Origin: Ancylothrix sp. D3o
Lineage (GTDB): Bacteria > Cyanobacteriota > Cyanobacteriia > Cyanobacteriales > Oscillatoriaceae
Assembly (NCBI RefSeq): GCF_025370775.1
Contig: NZ_JAMXEX010000013.1
Span: 62,001 to 126,000, forward strand
Direction: 5' to 3'
DNA length: 64,000 nucleotides
In this document: positions 18,098 through 27,501 of the stretch, piece by piece
Layout of the letters: every line of letters starts with the position of its first letter
How positions within the stretch are numbered: the first letter of the stretch is position 1
Program-made: the position numbers and the translations under genes
Notes under the pieces: model-generated
Database searches by the model: none
Seen by the model: the letters and a program-made list of their open reading frames with translations, nothing else
Told to the model about the DNA's origin: nothing

Positions 18098-18382
18098 TTA
18101 CTGGGGTGGCTGAGAGGGGGTGCCGGTGATTTCGTTTTCCTCTGAGGCAGAATAATTAGCAAGGGCGAAAATATATACGGCGTGTACCAGCAAAATAAAT
18201 GCCCAAGTGCCGGTCAACCAAGGCAGGGATGCCCAATGCAACACCTGTATTTTAGTCAAAAACCACAACCCCGAATTAGACGCGGCAAAAATAGCGACGT
18301 GCAGGGCAAAATTCATTCTGTCGTCTAAACGGCGGTAGGCAGGATCGCGCCGGTCGGGTTTGCGGGGCCAACGAGGAGGCAT
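18098..18382 (-). CDS. 2TM domain protein
   Basis: 94 aa. The basic N-terminus MPPRWPRKPDRRDPAYRRLDDRM leads into two membrane helices (FALHVAIFAASNSGLWFL and LTGTWAFILLVHAVYIFAL) with a short Trp-containing loop. This is the layout of the 2TM domain family, small inner-membrane proteins sometimes fused to histidine kinases. No catalytic function is known. Confidence 0.8.
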   Translation of the reverse strand: MPPRWPRKPDRRDPAYRRLDDRMNFALHVAIFAASNSGLWFLTKIQVLHWASLPWLTGTWAFILLVHAVYIFALANYSASEENEITGTPSQPPQ

Positions 18383-18525
18383 AGATAACCTTTTATTGTA
18401 CGATTGATCGGTTTATCTCATTGTAAAGCTTTCCCAGATATAGAAACTCAGGTTTAGGCAGGCCCAGATTTTTTTAGTTAACTTGTGCTTCATATTTTGT
18501 CGCCAACCAGATATAGAGGTTAGAA

Positions 18526-19101
18526 TTGCGGAAAGACAAAAGAATTTTTCCCACCACCCAAAGAATTCATGTGAGCGCAACGCGATTTTTCCACAAAGCA
18601 TCCCCCAAGCGTCATACCTATTTGGCTATTGTGGCGCTTCCCGATGAGGCATCCGCTTTTAGTGCTTATCGGCTTTTACAATATCACGGCATCTCTCCTG
18701 AACATCTGGCTATCGTTGGCGAGGGCTATAGCTCTCCCGAAAGAGTCGGTTTGTTTGAGCCTATGCAAATTGCTTTTGCTAATGCTGGCCGGTTGGCTTT
18801 CCTCACCGGCACAGTCGGCGCGGCTGTGGCATTTGTCGGTGTGTTGATTTCTACTCTGGCTTTCAAAATTCCTTTCAATTTAAGTTTATTGTTGTTAATT
18901 CCTGTCGGTGCCCTGGTGGCCGGTTTCCTGGGTGCTGTGATCGGCGGGATATTAGGTCTTTTAGGTGAAGGTAGTACCGCTGGTATTTATCTCCACCACC
19001 TGCGTCAAGGTCATTATCTTTTGATGCTCGAAGGGCCCGAAAAACTTGTCCGTCAAGGTCAAGATATCCTCAAGCAATATTGTCTCCCTAAAGCTAGATA
19101 A
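18526..19101 (+). CDS. Membrane protein with glycine-rich spans (stress-protein-like)
   Basis: 191 aa. An N-terminal soluble part (YLAIVALPDEASAFSAYRLLQYHGISPEHLAIVGEG) resembles the small alpha/beta region of general-stress or DUF1269-type proteins. Two hydrophobic Gly/Ala-rich segments follow (AFLTGTVGAAVAFVGVLIS and LLLIPVGALVAGFLGAVIGG), then a terminal strand-helix. The start is unsure: TTG 18526 or GTG 18571, neither with a good ribosome site. The family name is tentative. Confidence 0.7.
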   Translation: MRKDKRIFPTTQRIHVSATRFFHKASPKRHTYLAIVALPDEASAFSAYRLLQYHGISPEHLAIVGEGYSSPERVGLFEPMQIAFANAGRLAFLTGTVGAAVAFVGVLISTLAFKIPFNLSLLLLIPVGALVAGFLGAVIGGILGLLGEGSTAGIYLHHLRQGHYLLMLEGPEKLVRQGQDILKQYCLPKAR

Positions 19102-19472
19102 AGAAATTTTTGCCTTTAAGAGATAATTTTCCAGCTTGTGAAATGCCCTTTGGCGGTTAGTTTTGGCGCGTAGTTTGTGGTGGCTAAACAGTCCTCGCCT
19201 CAATAGATGCGGCGAGATAACCCCCCCATTCCTCGCGGGATTTTTTTTTGGAGATTATCCCTGGTTATCCTCTACAATTTGATATCTTTTTAAGATTGAT
19301 GCTTTGAAAAGTTAAAGCGGGTTCGCAAAATTTGAGAAAATACCCGCCTTTGGCTATCTTTTTTAAGAGTTTTAGCTTCGCTTTTTTTCAGCTTTACCTG
19401 GTATTTGGTTAAGAAGCCTTTGAGTTTTTTATTCTCAATAAGATGGGCCGGTTTTTAAGAGCGAGAGCATGG
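19102..19472. other. 371-bp intergenic region between convergent genes
   Basis: No gene seen. An imperfect hairpin CTCGCC/GGCGAG (19194-19216) and a long T-run near 19241-19249 are the only structures. It separates the 191-aa membrane protein from moaC, which point toward each other. Confidence 0.4.
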
Positions 19473-19991
19473 CTACATACCAGCCATATAGTCCCCGGAT
19501 TTTCCGCCGGTTTTGCTTAACAGCCGAATTGATTCGATCTCAATGCCTTTTTCTAAGGCTTTGGCCATGTCGTAAAGCGTCAGAGCAGCCACCGTTACCG
19601 CTGTGAGTGCTTCCATTTCTACGCCGGTTTGGGCTGTGGTGACTACACGCGCTCGAATTTGATAGCCCGGTAATTGCTGATCAGCCTCGATTTCAACATC
19701 GATTTTTTGCAAGGGCAAGGGATGACACAAGGGAATCAGTTGGGCTGTTTGTTTGGCCGCCATAATCCCGGCTATTTTGGCCGTTCCTAAAACATCTCCT
19801 TTTGGGCTATCACCGGCCTGTATTGCCTCAAATGTTGCCAGCGACATCCGCACCCTCCCACCGGCAACGGCTTCTCTTTTTGTCGGCTTTTTCTCGGAAA
19901 CGTCCACCATCCGGGCTTCTCCGCTGCTGTCTAGGTGCGTGAGTTGGGCGTTTTGAACCGGCACAGAAAAATTTTCAGAAATCTCTTGCAT
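19473..19991 (-). CDS. moaC: Cyclic pyranopterin monophosphate synthase
   Basis: 172 aa. MoaC converts the MoaA product to cyclic pyranopterin monophosphate in molybdenum-cofactor biosynthesis. The family signatures are present: [40 protein letters not shown] (active-site His), and [19 protein letters not shown]. The frame stays open upstream to 20186, but that extension is antisense to tRNA-Arg, so the start is placed at ATG 19991 ([11 protein letters not shown]). Other moa genes are not in this window. Confidence 0.95.
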   Translation of the reverse strand: MQEISENFSVPVQNAQLTHLDSSGEARMVDVSEKKPTKREAVAGGRVRMSLATFEAIQAGDSPKGDVLGTAKIAGIMAAKQTAQLIPLCHPLPLQKIDVEIEADQQLPGYQIRARVVTTAQTGVEMEALTAVTVAALTLYDMAKALEKGIEIESIRLLSKTGGKSGDYMAGM

Positions 19992-20060
19992 TTTTTTTTG
20001 AGGTTGTGCTACTATTGGAAATTGTGAGCGGTATTTAAAAAAACCGCTGCAAAAAGACAA

Positions 20061-20134
20061 GGGCTTGTAGCTTAGTGGATTAGAGCGTGTGGCTACGGAC
20101 CACAAGGTCGGGGGTTCGAGTCCCTCCAGGCCCG
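20061..20134 (+). tRNA. tRNA-Arg (anticodon ACG)
   Basis: A 74-nt cloverleaf. The acceptor stem is GGGCTTG/CAGGCCC with discriminator G. The D-arm contains AGCTTAGTGGATTAGAGC, the anticodon stem TGTGG/CCACA encloses loop CTACGGA (anticodon ACG, A34 expected to be inosine), and the T-arm is GGGGG TTCGAGT CCCTC. CCA is not encoded. It reads CGU, CGC and CGA arginine codons. Confidence 0.97.
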
Positions 20135-20148
20135 TTTCCAAGGGTTTT

Positions 20149-20200
20149 AAGGTTGAAACTTTGAGGTATTTTAACTCAGGTTTCAACCTTAAATTTTTTT
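20149..20200 (+). terminator. Terminator after tRNA-Arg
   Basis: AAGGTTGAAAC and GTTTCAACCTT form an 11-bp perfect stem (about 20149-20159 and 20180-20190), followed by AAATTTTTTT. It ends tRNA transcription and lies between the tRNA and the convergent MFS gene. Confidence 0.85.
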
Positions 20201-20217
20201 AACCGTAGTTAAAAAGA

Positions 20218-21462
20218 TTACTCCTTACCCAAAGCATAAATATCTTTAGTTCGCCCCATCGCAAAACGCAAGGAGGAGGGGATATTTTTACTGGAGAGCG
20301 TCGCGAAAGCAACCAAGCCAACCAAAGACAAACCGGCAGCAATGCCAAATAAATGTCTATAGCCAGTGTATTCGGCAATAAATCCCATTATCGGGCCGGC
20401 CATCACCATCCCAAAGTCTAAGCCACCTACCGATAAGGAGAAAAACTGGCCTCGTTGGTGAGGTAAGCAGCGATCTGACATTAAAGCAATCACCATCGGA
20501 AATATTGTACCGGAGGCTGAACCTTCAAGGACTGCGGCGATTAAAAATTCTGGGCCGGTGGTGGCTCTCCACAAAGTTAGCATGGCGATAATGTAGCAGA
20601 TCAGGCTGGCGGTGATGAAAATGCCTCGTCCGTAGCGGTCGGAGGCTCGCCCAATGAGGAGGCGAATGCTAAAGCTGGCAATGGCGGCGGCTGTGTAAAA
20701 GAGGCCGGCGTTTAAGTTGGCACCGCTTTCTTTGAGGTAGAGGGGAATGAAGGTGTGGAGGACTCCAAAAACAAAGCCGGTCATTAACATTACAAATGCC
20801 GGTATCCTCACCGCCGGACTCCATAATATCTGCCAGAATTGCTTTGTTTGGGCGGTTTTTGGAGGGGTGAGATTTTCTGTTTCTTTGGGCGGTTCTTGGA
20901 TAGGAATACAAGCAAGAAAAGCTAAAAATCCTACACCGGCTGCCATCAGAAATAAGGCAAAATAATTTTCTGTGGGTTGCAGAAACAATCCACCGAGGGC
21001 CGGCCCCAAGGCAACTCCTATCGGTTGAACTAAACTCATATAACCAAGTAATTCGCCGCGTTTTTCTGGTGGAGAAATGTCAGTGACGAGGGCGCTGTAG
21101 GCGGTGGTGAAAGCAGCAATGCTAATGCCATGAAAGGCTCGCAGAAAAAACAGGGCGGGGACGGTTTTTAATAATAAGTAACCCAAGGCTGCTATCGTTC
21201 CGACAATAGGGCCGATGATTAATACAATTTTGCGCCCCCGCCGGTCTGCCATTGGCCCTAACCAAGCGCGGGAGGGTAAAAGTCCGATGGCAAAGGCTCC
21301 CATGACGATGCCTATTTCTTGTTTACTCGCGCCGATGTGTTCGATATAGAGGGGTAAGGTGGGTAATAAGGAGGCCATACTGACCCAAAATAATAGGCCA
21401 GCAGCAAATAATACTAATAGGTTTTTGCGTTGGTTTGGTTGAAGGCCGGTGAGAAAGTTCAA
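20218..21462 (-). CDS. Major facilitator superfamily transporter
   Basis: 414 aa with 12 predicted spans. The loop 2-3 signature GPMADRRGRKIVL and the related mid-protein copy GRASDRYGRGIF are clear, as is the motif FHGISIAAFTTAYSALVTDISPPEKRGELLGY typical of the multidrug/sugar-efflux branch (DHA1-like). The substrate is not predictable. A linker of about 25 polar residues (EPPKETENLTPPKTAQTKQ) joins the two six-helix halves. Confidence 0.92.
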   Translation of the reverse strand: MNFLTGLQPNQRKNLLVLFAAGLLFWVSMASLLPTLPLYIEHIGASKQEIGIVMGAFAIGLLPSRAWLGPMADRRGRKIVLIIGPIVGTIAALGYLLLKTVPALFFLRAFHGISIAAFTTAYSALVTDISPPEKRGELLGYMSLVQPIGVALGPALGGLFLQPTENYFALFLMAAGVGFLAFLACIPIQEPPKETENLTPPKTAQTKQFWQILWSPAVRIPAFVMLMTGFVFGVLHTFIPLYLKESGANLNAGLFYTAAAIASFSIRLLIGRASDRYGRGIFITASLICYIIAMLTLWRATTGPEFLIAAVLEGSASGTIFPMVIALMSDRCLPHQRGQFFSLSVGGLDFGMVMAGPIMGFIAEYTGYRHLFGIAAGLSLVGLVAFATLSSKNIPSSLRFAMGRTKDIYALGKE

Positions 21463-21840
21463 GATGCTCCTTTTTTTGTGCCGGTTTTACTTAAAATTGC
21501 TATAGATTTTAATAAATATAACGTTTTTGGAAAATTTTGGTTATTTCTGAGTGTGTTCGCCAAAGAGCAGACATTTATGATATCTATTGCCTGAATATTT
21601 TGGCAAGCTGTACAGGATCAAGTAGAATCATCTGATGGTTTTTTAAGATATTTTTGGGGTAAGTTTTGCAATTAACAGTGTCCCAAGTTTTTGAGCCAGC
21701 CGGTATTTGTTAAAAACAGTTGGTTGGGTTGATAAGCATAGCTACAATTCTTTGCTGTCAATTTGTTTAAATTTTTTTGGAGGCGCTTGCAAAAGCCCGA
21801 TTTTTGCGATAATCTACACAGTCTGCAAATCTTTGATGTC
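21463..21840. other. Intergenic region upstream of the MFS gene
   Basis: 378 bp, AT-rich, without a convincing gene or RNA. It should hold the MFS promoter on the minus strand. The next 240 bp may encode a small protein (next entry). Confidence 0.35.
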
Positions 21841-22083
21841 CTAGGTGCGTGTTCCGACTATTGAGAGGTGCAACGCATTGACCGGCCTTTTAGTTTGCTT
21901 GGCTTTGATGCCGTAGGGCCATATTCCCACGATTTCATTTTCAATAATCTGCAAATCTTTTCCTAAGTTTGCGAAGAGTTTGGGAATTTTTGATGCCGTA
22001 GGAGTTTGTTTAGATTTTCGTAAGGAAACAGCAGTTTCATCCACCACACCCACCGACACCACAGCCGCACAGCAGAGGAGCAT
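21841..22083 (-). CDS. Possible 80-aa protein divergent from adk
   Basis: An open frame of 81 codons including the stop, from ATG 22083. Its C-terminal 50 residues (KIPKLFANLGKDLQIIENE, IVGIWPYGIKAKQTKRP, VNALHLSIVGTRT) look protein-like in composition, with balanced Lys/Leu/Ile. The first 20 residues are Val/Cys-rich. It would begin 6 bp from the adk GTG, leaving no room for separate promoters, which counts against it. A repeated CTACGGCATCAAA occurs twice within it. No family recognised. Confidence 0.3.
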   Translation of the reverse strand: MLLCCAAVVSVGVVDETAVSLRKSKQTPTASKIPKLFANLGKDLQIIENEIVGIWPYGIKAKQTKRPVNALHLSIVGTRT

Positions 22084-22088
22084 ATTTT

Positions 22089-22640
22089 GTGAGATTAATA
22101 ATTTTAGGAGGGCCAGGAGCAGGCAAAGGAACACAAGCACAAAAACTTTGCCAGCAGCTAAATATTCCTTTGATAGGCACCGGCGATATTTTGCGACAAG
22201 CGATTATTGCTCAAACTGAACTAGGCCAACAAGCCCAGCCTTTTGTGGAAAAAGGCGAACTTGTTCCCGACCCGACCATGATAGAGTTTATTCGAGCGCG
22301 GCTTTTGTTAGCAGATGCCGCTGCTGGTTGGCTGCTTGATGGTTATCCCCGTACCGCTTTTCAAGCAGAAGAGCTAGACTTTTTATTAGATGATTTGGGG
22401 CAAAGGCTCAACTGGGCCATCTGGTTAGAAGTTCCCGAACCTGTTTTAATGAGCCGGTCGCTTGCTCGTAAACGTCCTGATGATCAGCCAGAAATTGTCC
22501 AGCGGCGTATTGATTTGTTTTATCAATGCACGATTCCGATCATGGAATACTACGAACGCCGCAACCGCCTCTTGAAAATTAATGCGACTCAACCGCTTGA
22601 AAAAGTACAGCAAGAACTGCTGGAAAAGCTACACTCATAA
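22089..22640 (+). CDS. adk: Adenylate kinase
   Basis: 183 aa, the short form without a zinc-type LID insert, usual in cyanobacteria. Walker [10 protein letters not shown] is at residues 7-15, the AMP-binding LIGTGDILR and LLDGYPRT motifs are present, and the compact lid region reads [18 protein letters not shown]. It interconverts ATP+AMP and 2 ADP in the cytosol. The start is GTG at 22089. It is followed 20 bp later by rph, probably as one operon. Confidence 0.96.
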   Translation: MRLIILGGPGAGKGTQAQKLCQQLNIPLIGTGDILRQAIIAQTELGQQAQPFVEKGELVPDPTMIEFIRARLLLADAAAGWLLDGYPRTAFQAEELDFLLDDLGQRLNWAIWLEVPEPVLMSRSLARKRPDDQPEIVQRRIDLFYQCTIPIMEYYERRNRLLKINATQPLEKVQQELLEKLHS

Positions 22641-22660
22641 CAACCTATTTTTTATTTTTT

Positions 22661-23389
22661 ATGTCTTTCCAACGTCCTGATGGTCGCGGCGGCGATCAAA
22701 TGCGTCCGATTAGTTTTGAGCGAAATTTTACCAAGTTTTCCGCCGGCTCTGTGTTGGCAAAATGCGGTGATACGGTGGTGCTTTGTAGTGTTACAATACA
22801 GGCCGGTGTGCCAAAATTTTTGGAAAACACCGGCAAAGGTTGGCTCACGGCAGAATATCGAATGTTACCTGGCGCCACGCCGCAACGCCAAAATCGAGAA
22901 CTAATGCAGCTATCGGGAAGAACTCAAGAAATACAGCGTTTAATTGGTCGTAGTTTGCGGGCTTGTTTGGATTTAAAATTATTAGGAGAACGCACGATTA
23001 TTGTAGATGCTGATGTTTTACAAGCAGATGCGGGTACTCGTACTACTTCTATCACCGGCGGTTTTGTTGCGGTTGCAGATGCTTTGCAAAAATTGATTGA
23101 TAAAGGCGATTTAAAAGAAACTCCCATTCTTCATCAAGTTGCGGCGGTGTCGGTGGGATTATTAAAAGGTGAACCCATTCTTGATTTAAACTATCCCGAA
23201 GATGTGGCGGCGGATGTTGATTTTAATGTGGTGATGAATGACCAATTGGGAATTATTGAACTACAAGGAACGGCTGAGGAAGGAAGTTTTACCCGCACTC
23301 AAATGAATCAAATGATGGATTTTGCTGAGAAAGGAATTAGAGAATTATTAATAGCACAGCGGGAAGCTTTACAGGTTTTCAAATCCTGA
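22661..23389 (+). CDS. rph: Ribonuclease PH
   Basis: 242 aa, the normal size. It is a phosphorolytic 3'-5' exoribonuclease that trims tRNA 3' ends. Family signatures include [19 protein letters not shown] at the N-terminus, [50 protein letters not shown] (phosphate and metal region) and [16 protein letters not shown]. It follows adk closely and is convergent with the DUF29 gene, with only 10 bp between stops. Confidence 0.97.
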   Translation: MSFQRPDGRGGDQMRPISFERNFTKFSAGSVLAKCGDTVVLCSVTIQAGVPKFLENTGKGWLTAEYRMLPGATPQRQNRELMQLSGRTQEIQRLIGRSLRACLDLKLLGERTIIVDADVLQADAGTRTTSITGGFVAVADALQKLIDKGDLKETPILHQVAAVSVGLLKGEPILDLNYPEDVAADVDFNVVMNDQLGIIELQGTAEEGSFTRTQMNQMMDFAEKGIRELLIAQREALQVFKS

Positions 23390-23399
23390 TTTTTTTCCT

Positions 23400-23897
23400 C
23401 TAATCTTTTAATAAACTGTATTCCTCCTCAAAGACTTCTTCCCAAGTTAGAGAAATTAACTCACATTTTTTACCCATTTCCATTTCCGCTTCTTTGAGCG
23501 CCCTTTGAAAACATTTATCCCAGACAGACTCAGCATAATTTCGATTCAAACTAGGCACTTCCTCTTGGATATCTTCTATTTCATTTCGAGCCGATGAAAT
23601 TGTTATTGCCCAACTCGTAGATCGCTGTTGTGGCTGACATTTCCATTTAATAACATGAGCCATGAGGCGAATTAACTGGCTTCTGTAAGCTAGTTTTTTA
23701 GATTTTCCCATAATTTCAATTAATTCGTAAAGACCTTGGCTTGCTTCCATAATTTTTCCCTCTTGTAAAAGCTGCTGAACTTCCACCGCAGTTAAATATT
23801 CTGAGCCGGCGGCTAACCATTCCCAATCTTGTTTTGTTCGCATGGCAAATTGCTTTTTATTATTTATGCTAATAGTATCATAAGCAATCGTGGCCAT
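23400..23897 (-). CDS. DUF29 domain protein
   Basis: 165 aa from ATG 23897 (MATIAYDTISINNKK). The core is the cyanobacterial DUF29 pattern: LYELIEIMGKSKK, SQLIRLMAHVIKWKCQPQQRSTSW, SSARNEIEDIQEEVPSL, then a C-terminal helix (NYAESVWDKCFQRALKEAE). Members are helical and of unknown role, often in several copies per genome. An upstream in-frame start at 23930 and an internal ATG at 23846 are alternatives. Confidence 0.8.
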   Translation of the reverse strand: MATIAYDTISINNKKQFAMRTKQDWEWLAAGSEYLTAVEVQQLLQEGKIMEASQGLYELIEIMGKSKKLAYRSQLIRLMAHVIKWKCQPQQRSTSWAITISSARNEIEDIQEEVPSLNRNYAESVWDKCFQRALKEAEMEMGKKCELISLTWEEVFEEEYSLLKD

Positions 23898-23973
23898 TTG
23901 GTTTTCGTTTGCCCAACCGAACCTAAGCATAGGTATTGCTCCCTAGCGAAACTCAGCAACAACCAAAAAATGT

Positions 23974-24046
23974 AAAGCTAGATGGCAAAAAATTAAGAAT
24001 GTTTACCCAGAAGTAACATTGATGTTGTTTTAATGCAAAGCTAGAT
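23974..24046. repeat. Direct repeat AAAGCTAGAT in the chlB upstream region
   Basis: The 10-mer AAAGCTAGAT occurs at 23974-23983 and again at 24037-24046 (63-bp period), upstream of chlB. It could be a paired regulator site; with only two copies, chance is not excluded. Confidence 0.35.
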
Positions 24047-24137
24047 TCCAGACTCAAAACAAGGCAAAGCCAGCAGTCTGAACAGAACAAATCAGATATT
24101 AACCATACTTCGCTTAGCAAAAAGGAGAAAAAGATAA

Positions 24138-25664
24138 ATGAAATTAGCTTACTGGATGTATGCCGGGCCCGCACACATTGGCACTCTCCGCGTTGCCAGT
24201 TCTTTTAAAAACGTTCATGCAATTATGCACGCCCCATTAGGGGATGATTATTTCAACGTCATGCGCTCAATGTTGGAACGCGAACGCGATTTTACGCCGG
24301 TGACTACCAGTATTGTTGACCGGCACGTTTTAGCACGCGGTTCGCAAGAGCGAGTTGTCGATAATATCACCCGCAAAGACAAAGAAGAACACCCTGATTT
24401 AATTGTTTTGACTCCCACTTGCACTTCAAGTATTTTACAAGAAGATTTGCAGAATTTTGTGGAACGCGCTCAAATTGAATCAAAGGGCGATGTTTTATTG
24501 GCAGATGTGAATCACTATCGAGTAAATGAATTGCAAGCTGCTGACCGCACCCTGCATCAAATTGTGCAATATTACATCGAAAAAGCCCGGAAAAAAGGCA
24601 ATCTTCCTGAAGGAAAAACCGAAAAGCCTTCGGTGAATATTATCGGAATTTCGACGCTTGGTTTCCACAATCACCATGACTGCACTGAGTTAAAACGGTT
24701 AATGGCAGATTTGGGAATTGAAATTAACGAAATTATCCCAGAAGGTGCTTGTGTTCACAACTTGAAAAACTTGCCGAAAGCGTGGTTTAATTTGGTTCCT
24801 TATCGGGAATTGGGGTTAATGACGGCGCGTTATTTAGAGCAAGAATTTGGCACACCTTTTGTGGATATTACGCCGATGGGTGTGGTAGAAACGGCGCGTT
24901 GCCTTCGCAAAATTCAGCAGGTTTTGAATGAGCAAGGTGCTGAGGTTGATTATGAAGAGTTTATTAATGAGCAAACTTTGCACGTTTCCCAAGCGGCTTG
25001 GTTTTCTCGGTCTATTGATTGTCAAAATTTAACCGGCAAAAAAGCAGTGGTATTTGGCGATGCTACTCATGCGGTGGCGATGACAAAAATTTTGGCACGG
25101 GAAATGGGAATTCATGTGGTATGCGCCGGCACTTATTGCAAGTATGATGCTGAGTGGTTCCGCGAACAAGTAAGCGAATATTGCGATGAAGTTTTAATCA
25201 GTGAGGATAATGCCGAAATTGGTAATATGATTGCGAGAATTGAGCCTTCGGCAATTTTTGGAACCCAAATGGAACGCCATGTTGGCAAGCGTTTAGATAT
25301 TCCTTGTGGGGTGATTGCGGCGCCGGTTCACATTCAAAATTTCCCGATTGGATATAAGCCATTTTTGGGTTATGAAGGAACAAATCAAATTACGGATTTG
25401 GTTTATAATTCGTTTACTTTGGGAATGGAAGATCATTTGCTGGAAATTTTCGGTGGTCACGATACAAAAGAAGTGATTACAAAGGGAGTTTCCGAAGCTT
25501 CTGATTTGAATTGGACGAAAGAAGCGCAGACAGAGTTAAATAAAATTCCGGGGTTTGTGCGGGGCAAAATTAAGCGGAATACAGAGAAGTTTGCGCGGGA
25601 ACGAAATATCAATCAAATTACGATTGAGGTGATGTACGCGGCGAAAGAAGCCGTCGGTGCGTAA
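24138..25664 (+). CDS. chlB: Light-independent protochlorophyllide reductase subunit B
   Basis: 508 aa, full length. ChlB with ChlN forms the nitrogenase-like component that reduces protochlorophyllide in the dark, receiving electrons from ChlL. The N-terminus [20 protein letters not shown], the cluster-ligand region [10 protein letters not shown] (Cys near residue 95), [12 protein letters not shown] and the C-terminal helix region ([17 protein letters not shown]) are characteristic. A strong ribosome site (AAGGAG, about 24122-24127) precedes it. chlL and chlN are not adjacent. Confidence 0.98.
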   Translation: MKLAYWMYAGPAHIGTLRVASSFKNVHAIMHAPLGDDYFNVMRSMLERERDFTPVTTSIVDRHVLARGSQERVVDNITRKDKEEHPDLIVLTPTCTSSILQEDLQNFVERAQIESKGDVLLADVNHYRVNELQAADRTLHQIVQYYIEKARKKGNLPEGKTEKPSVNIIGISTLGFHNHHDCTELKRLMADLGIEINEIIPEGACVHNLKNLPKAWFNLVPYRELGLMTARYLEQEFGTPFVDITPMGVVETARCLRKIQQVLNEQGAEVDYEEFINEQTLHVSQAAWFSRSIDCQNLTGKKAVVFGDATHAVAMTKILAREMGIHVVCAGTYCKYDAEWFREQVSEYCDEVLISEDNAEIGNMIARIEPSAIFGTQMERHVGKRLDIPCGVIAAPVHIQNFPIGYKPFLGYEGTNQITDLVYNSFTLGMEDHLLEIFGGHDTKEVITKGVSEASDLNWTKEAQTELNKIPGFVRGKIKRNTEKFARERNINQITIEVMYAAKEAVGA

Positions 25665-25806
25665 CATTTAATGGTGGGGCCGGCTTGCTGTTTGCGGGCC
25701 GGTTCTATTCAATTGGTATAATCAAGTCACGGGGTTTGCTGATAAACGCTAGGATTCGATTGTTATTGCTAGATAAAAGCGCTACCGCTTTGGAGAATTT
25801 TTGATT

Positions 25807-26097
25807 ATGGTCAATCATCAAATCACATTAACTGAGGCAAATGCAAATCTCAACGAACTGTGCGAACAAGTTGTTGCTGATCGAGATTTTGTGATTATTA
25901 CTCGACCTGATGGAGAAAATGTGGCCTTAATTGCGGCGGATGAATTAAATAGCTTGCTGGAGACAGTGCATTTGTTGCGTTCACCTAAAAACGCAGAGCG
26001 GTTGCTAAGTGCGATCAAAGAAGCAAAAGCCATAAGCTTGAAACCACAAACCTTAAAAGAAGTACGTCAGGAGTTAGGAATTGGCGAAGAAGGATAA
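25807..26097 (+). CDS. Type II antitoxin, Phd/YefM family
   Basis: 96 aa from ATG 25807, with GGAG about 11 nt upstream. The N-terminal DNA-binding part (QITLTEANANLNELCEQVVADRDFVIITRPDGENVALIAADEL) matches Phd/YefM proteins. The C-terminal half (NAERLLSAIKEAKA) is the toxin-neutralising helix. It overlaps the toxin gene by 17 bp, as is typical for an autoregulated TA operon. Confidence 0.92.
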   Translation: MVNHQITLTEANANLNELCEQVVADRDFVIITRPDGENVALIAADELNSLLETVHLLRSPKNAERLLSAIKEAKAISLKPQTLKEVRQELGIGEEG

Positions 26098-26380
26098 GCA
26101 GGAATCACAACAAACGCCAATTAGAGATGCTGTTTTTAGGGAAAAGTTTCGAGAAGATTTGGTTTATTGGATCGAGACAGACCGAAAAACTGCTCTGCGT
26201 GCTTTTAAAGTAATTGAGGCGATTATGCGTGACCCTTTTACAGGAATTGGTAAGCCGGAACCCCTTAAATATTTAGAGCCTGGTACATGGTCACGCCGGC
26301 TGACTCAAGAACACCGCATCGTTTATTTAGTTAGGGATGATCGCATTGATTTTTTGCAAGCTAGGTATCACTATGAATAA
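26081..26380 (+). CDS. yoeB: Type II toxin, YoeB/Txe family mRNA interferase
   Basis: 99 aa, TTG start within the antitoxin reading frame, preceded by GGAG. The RelE-fold catalytic set is visible: GKPEPLKY, WSRRLTQEHRIVYLV and the terminal RYHYE (the His-Tyr pair of YoeB). YoeB cleaves mRNA on the ribosome and is held inactive by its antitoxin. The N-terminal 15 residues are polar and longer than usual. Confidence 0.9.
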   Translation: MAKKDKQESQQTPIRDAVFREKFREDLVYWIETDRKTALRAFKVIEAIMRDPFTGIGKPEPLKYLEPGTWSRRLTQEHRIVYLVRDDRIDFLQARYHYE

Positions 26381-26460
26381 AATTATTACTGGCTTTTAAC
26401 ATCAGTCTCAAAGGTAGCTCTCAAACTCGTGGCATTTCATTCGTCATAGGGTAGGCTTTA

Positions 26461-26508
26461 CCGCCAAAAAACAAACCGGCATCCCGATAAACTTATCAAA
26501 AATGCCGG
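26461..26508 (-). terminator. Intrinsic terminator of the PRC-barrel gene
   Basis: On the minus strand, CCGGCAT/ATGCCGG (plus 26476-26482 and 26502-26508) with a 19-nt loop that itself can fold (GATAA...TTATC) is followed by a T-rich stretch. It lies about 26 bp past the PRC gene stop. Confidence 0.7.
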
Positions 26509-26533
26509 CCTATTTTCTTAAAAAAACCCTTTC

Positions 26534-27349
26534 TTAAAAATCCTCATCATCAATTTCTAACCGAGTAGGCGGAGGTGAAATTGTTTCTGGGGCTGCCGGC
26601 GGCGTTTCCTTCTTCAACTTAGAACGCGCCTCTGTTACCCGTCCCTTCGCCTGTTCTGCCACATCTTCCACCTTATCCTTCATCTCCTGAGCTCGTTCTT
26701 GCAACTCATCTGCAAGCTGCTGAGCTCCCCGTTTCAAACCTTCCGTACCCACTTGGGTGCGCTGCTTCAAATTTTCCCAATGATCCACCGTTTTCTCATA
26801 ATCTTTTTGAGCAAAATCAGCCGCCTTACCGATTTTATGGTGCAAACCTTCCTCATACAATTCTGGATTAAGCGCCGCAATTTCTGAGACTATAATCCGT
26901 TTTGTACCAAAACTTTGAATCGCCGCCGGTGACATTACATAAATGCCATCCAAAACCCCACGCCAGCCACTGGAACTAAACAAATAATTCAGCACCACGC
27001 CGCTTTGGGAAACCACCAAATAATCAACTAACTTACCCGCCTCCTTGCCGGCATCTGTACAAAGTTCGTGGCCCAAAACCGTCACCACATCTTCCGGCTT
27101 TGGGGCATCCGCCGTTTCTGGTATCGCATTGACGAGGATATTTTCGCCAATGCGCTCAATTTGTCCCCAAGTAAACGCCCGCTTATTTCGACCCAGTAAC
27201 CCCGCCTTGCAACTAAAGCCCACTACCTGGTGAGACTTAGGATCAAGCCAAAGCTGCTCTACAAAACCCACATCATCCGCCGAAACCCGATCAATCACCC
27301 GGCGGTTGATCAATTGGCTGCACTTCAAGACCTGTTCTTCTAAACTCAT
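26534..27349 (-). CDS. PRC-barrel domain protein with helical C-terminus
   Basis: 271 aa. Two PRC-barrel-like units fill the N-terminal 170 residues (INRRVIDRVSADDVGFVEQLWLDP; and GKEAGKLVDYLVVSQSGVVLNYLF). A charged coiled-coil or LEA-like stretch (ADELQERAQEMKDKVEDVAEQ) and a Pro-rich acidic tail follow. PRC barrels occur in RimM and photosynthetic reaction-centre H subunits; here the role is unknown, perhaps membrane-associated. Minus-strand AGGAG precedes ATG 27349, which fixes the start over an upstream one at 27367. Confidence 0.85.
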   Translation of the reverse strand: MSLEEQVLKCSQLINRRVIDRVSADDVGFVEQLWLDPKSHQVVGFSCKAGLLGRNKRAFTWGQIERIGENILVNAIPETADAPKPEDVVTVLGHELCTDAGKEAGKLVDYLVVSQSGVVLNYLFSSSGWRGVLDGIYVMSPAAIQSFGTKRIIVSEIAALNPELYEEGLHHKIGKAADFAQKDYEKTVDHWENLKQRTQVGTEGLKRGAQQLADELQERAQEMKDKVEDVAEQAKGRVTEARSKLKKETPPAAPETISPPPTRLEIDDEDF

Positions 27350-27501
27350 AAAAAAAGCTCCTGACAAAGAATAAAAACTTCCCTTGCCTTTACCTTCATT
27401 ATGAGATATTTACTCTTTACTCAGCCAGCAACTTACCACACCGGCATCGTCTTTGCCGCTTGTTCAGCCGTTTAATCATCATAACCGCCTCAAAAATCTA
27501 A

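Noticed and set aside
19992-20186. N-terminal extension of moaC by 65 codons
   Set aside because: The extension is antisense to tRNA-Arg(ACG) and shows the peptide typical of translated tRNA complements; MoaC homology starts at the ATG at 19991.
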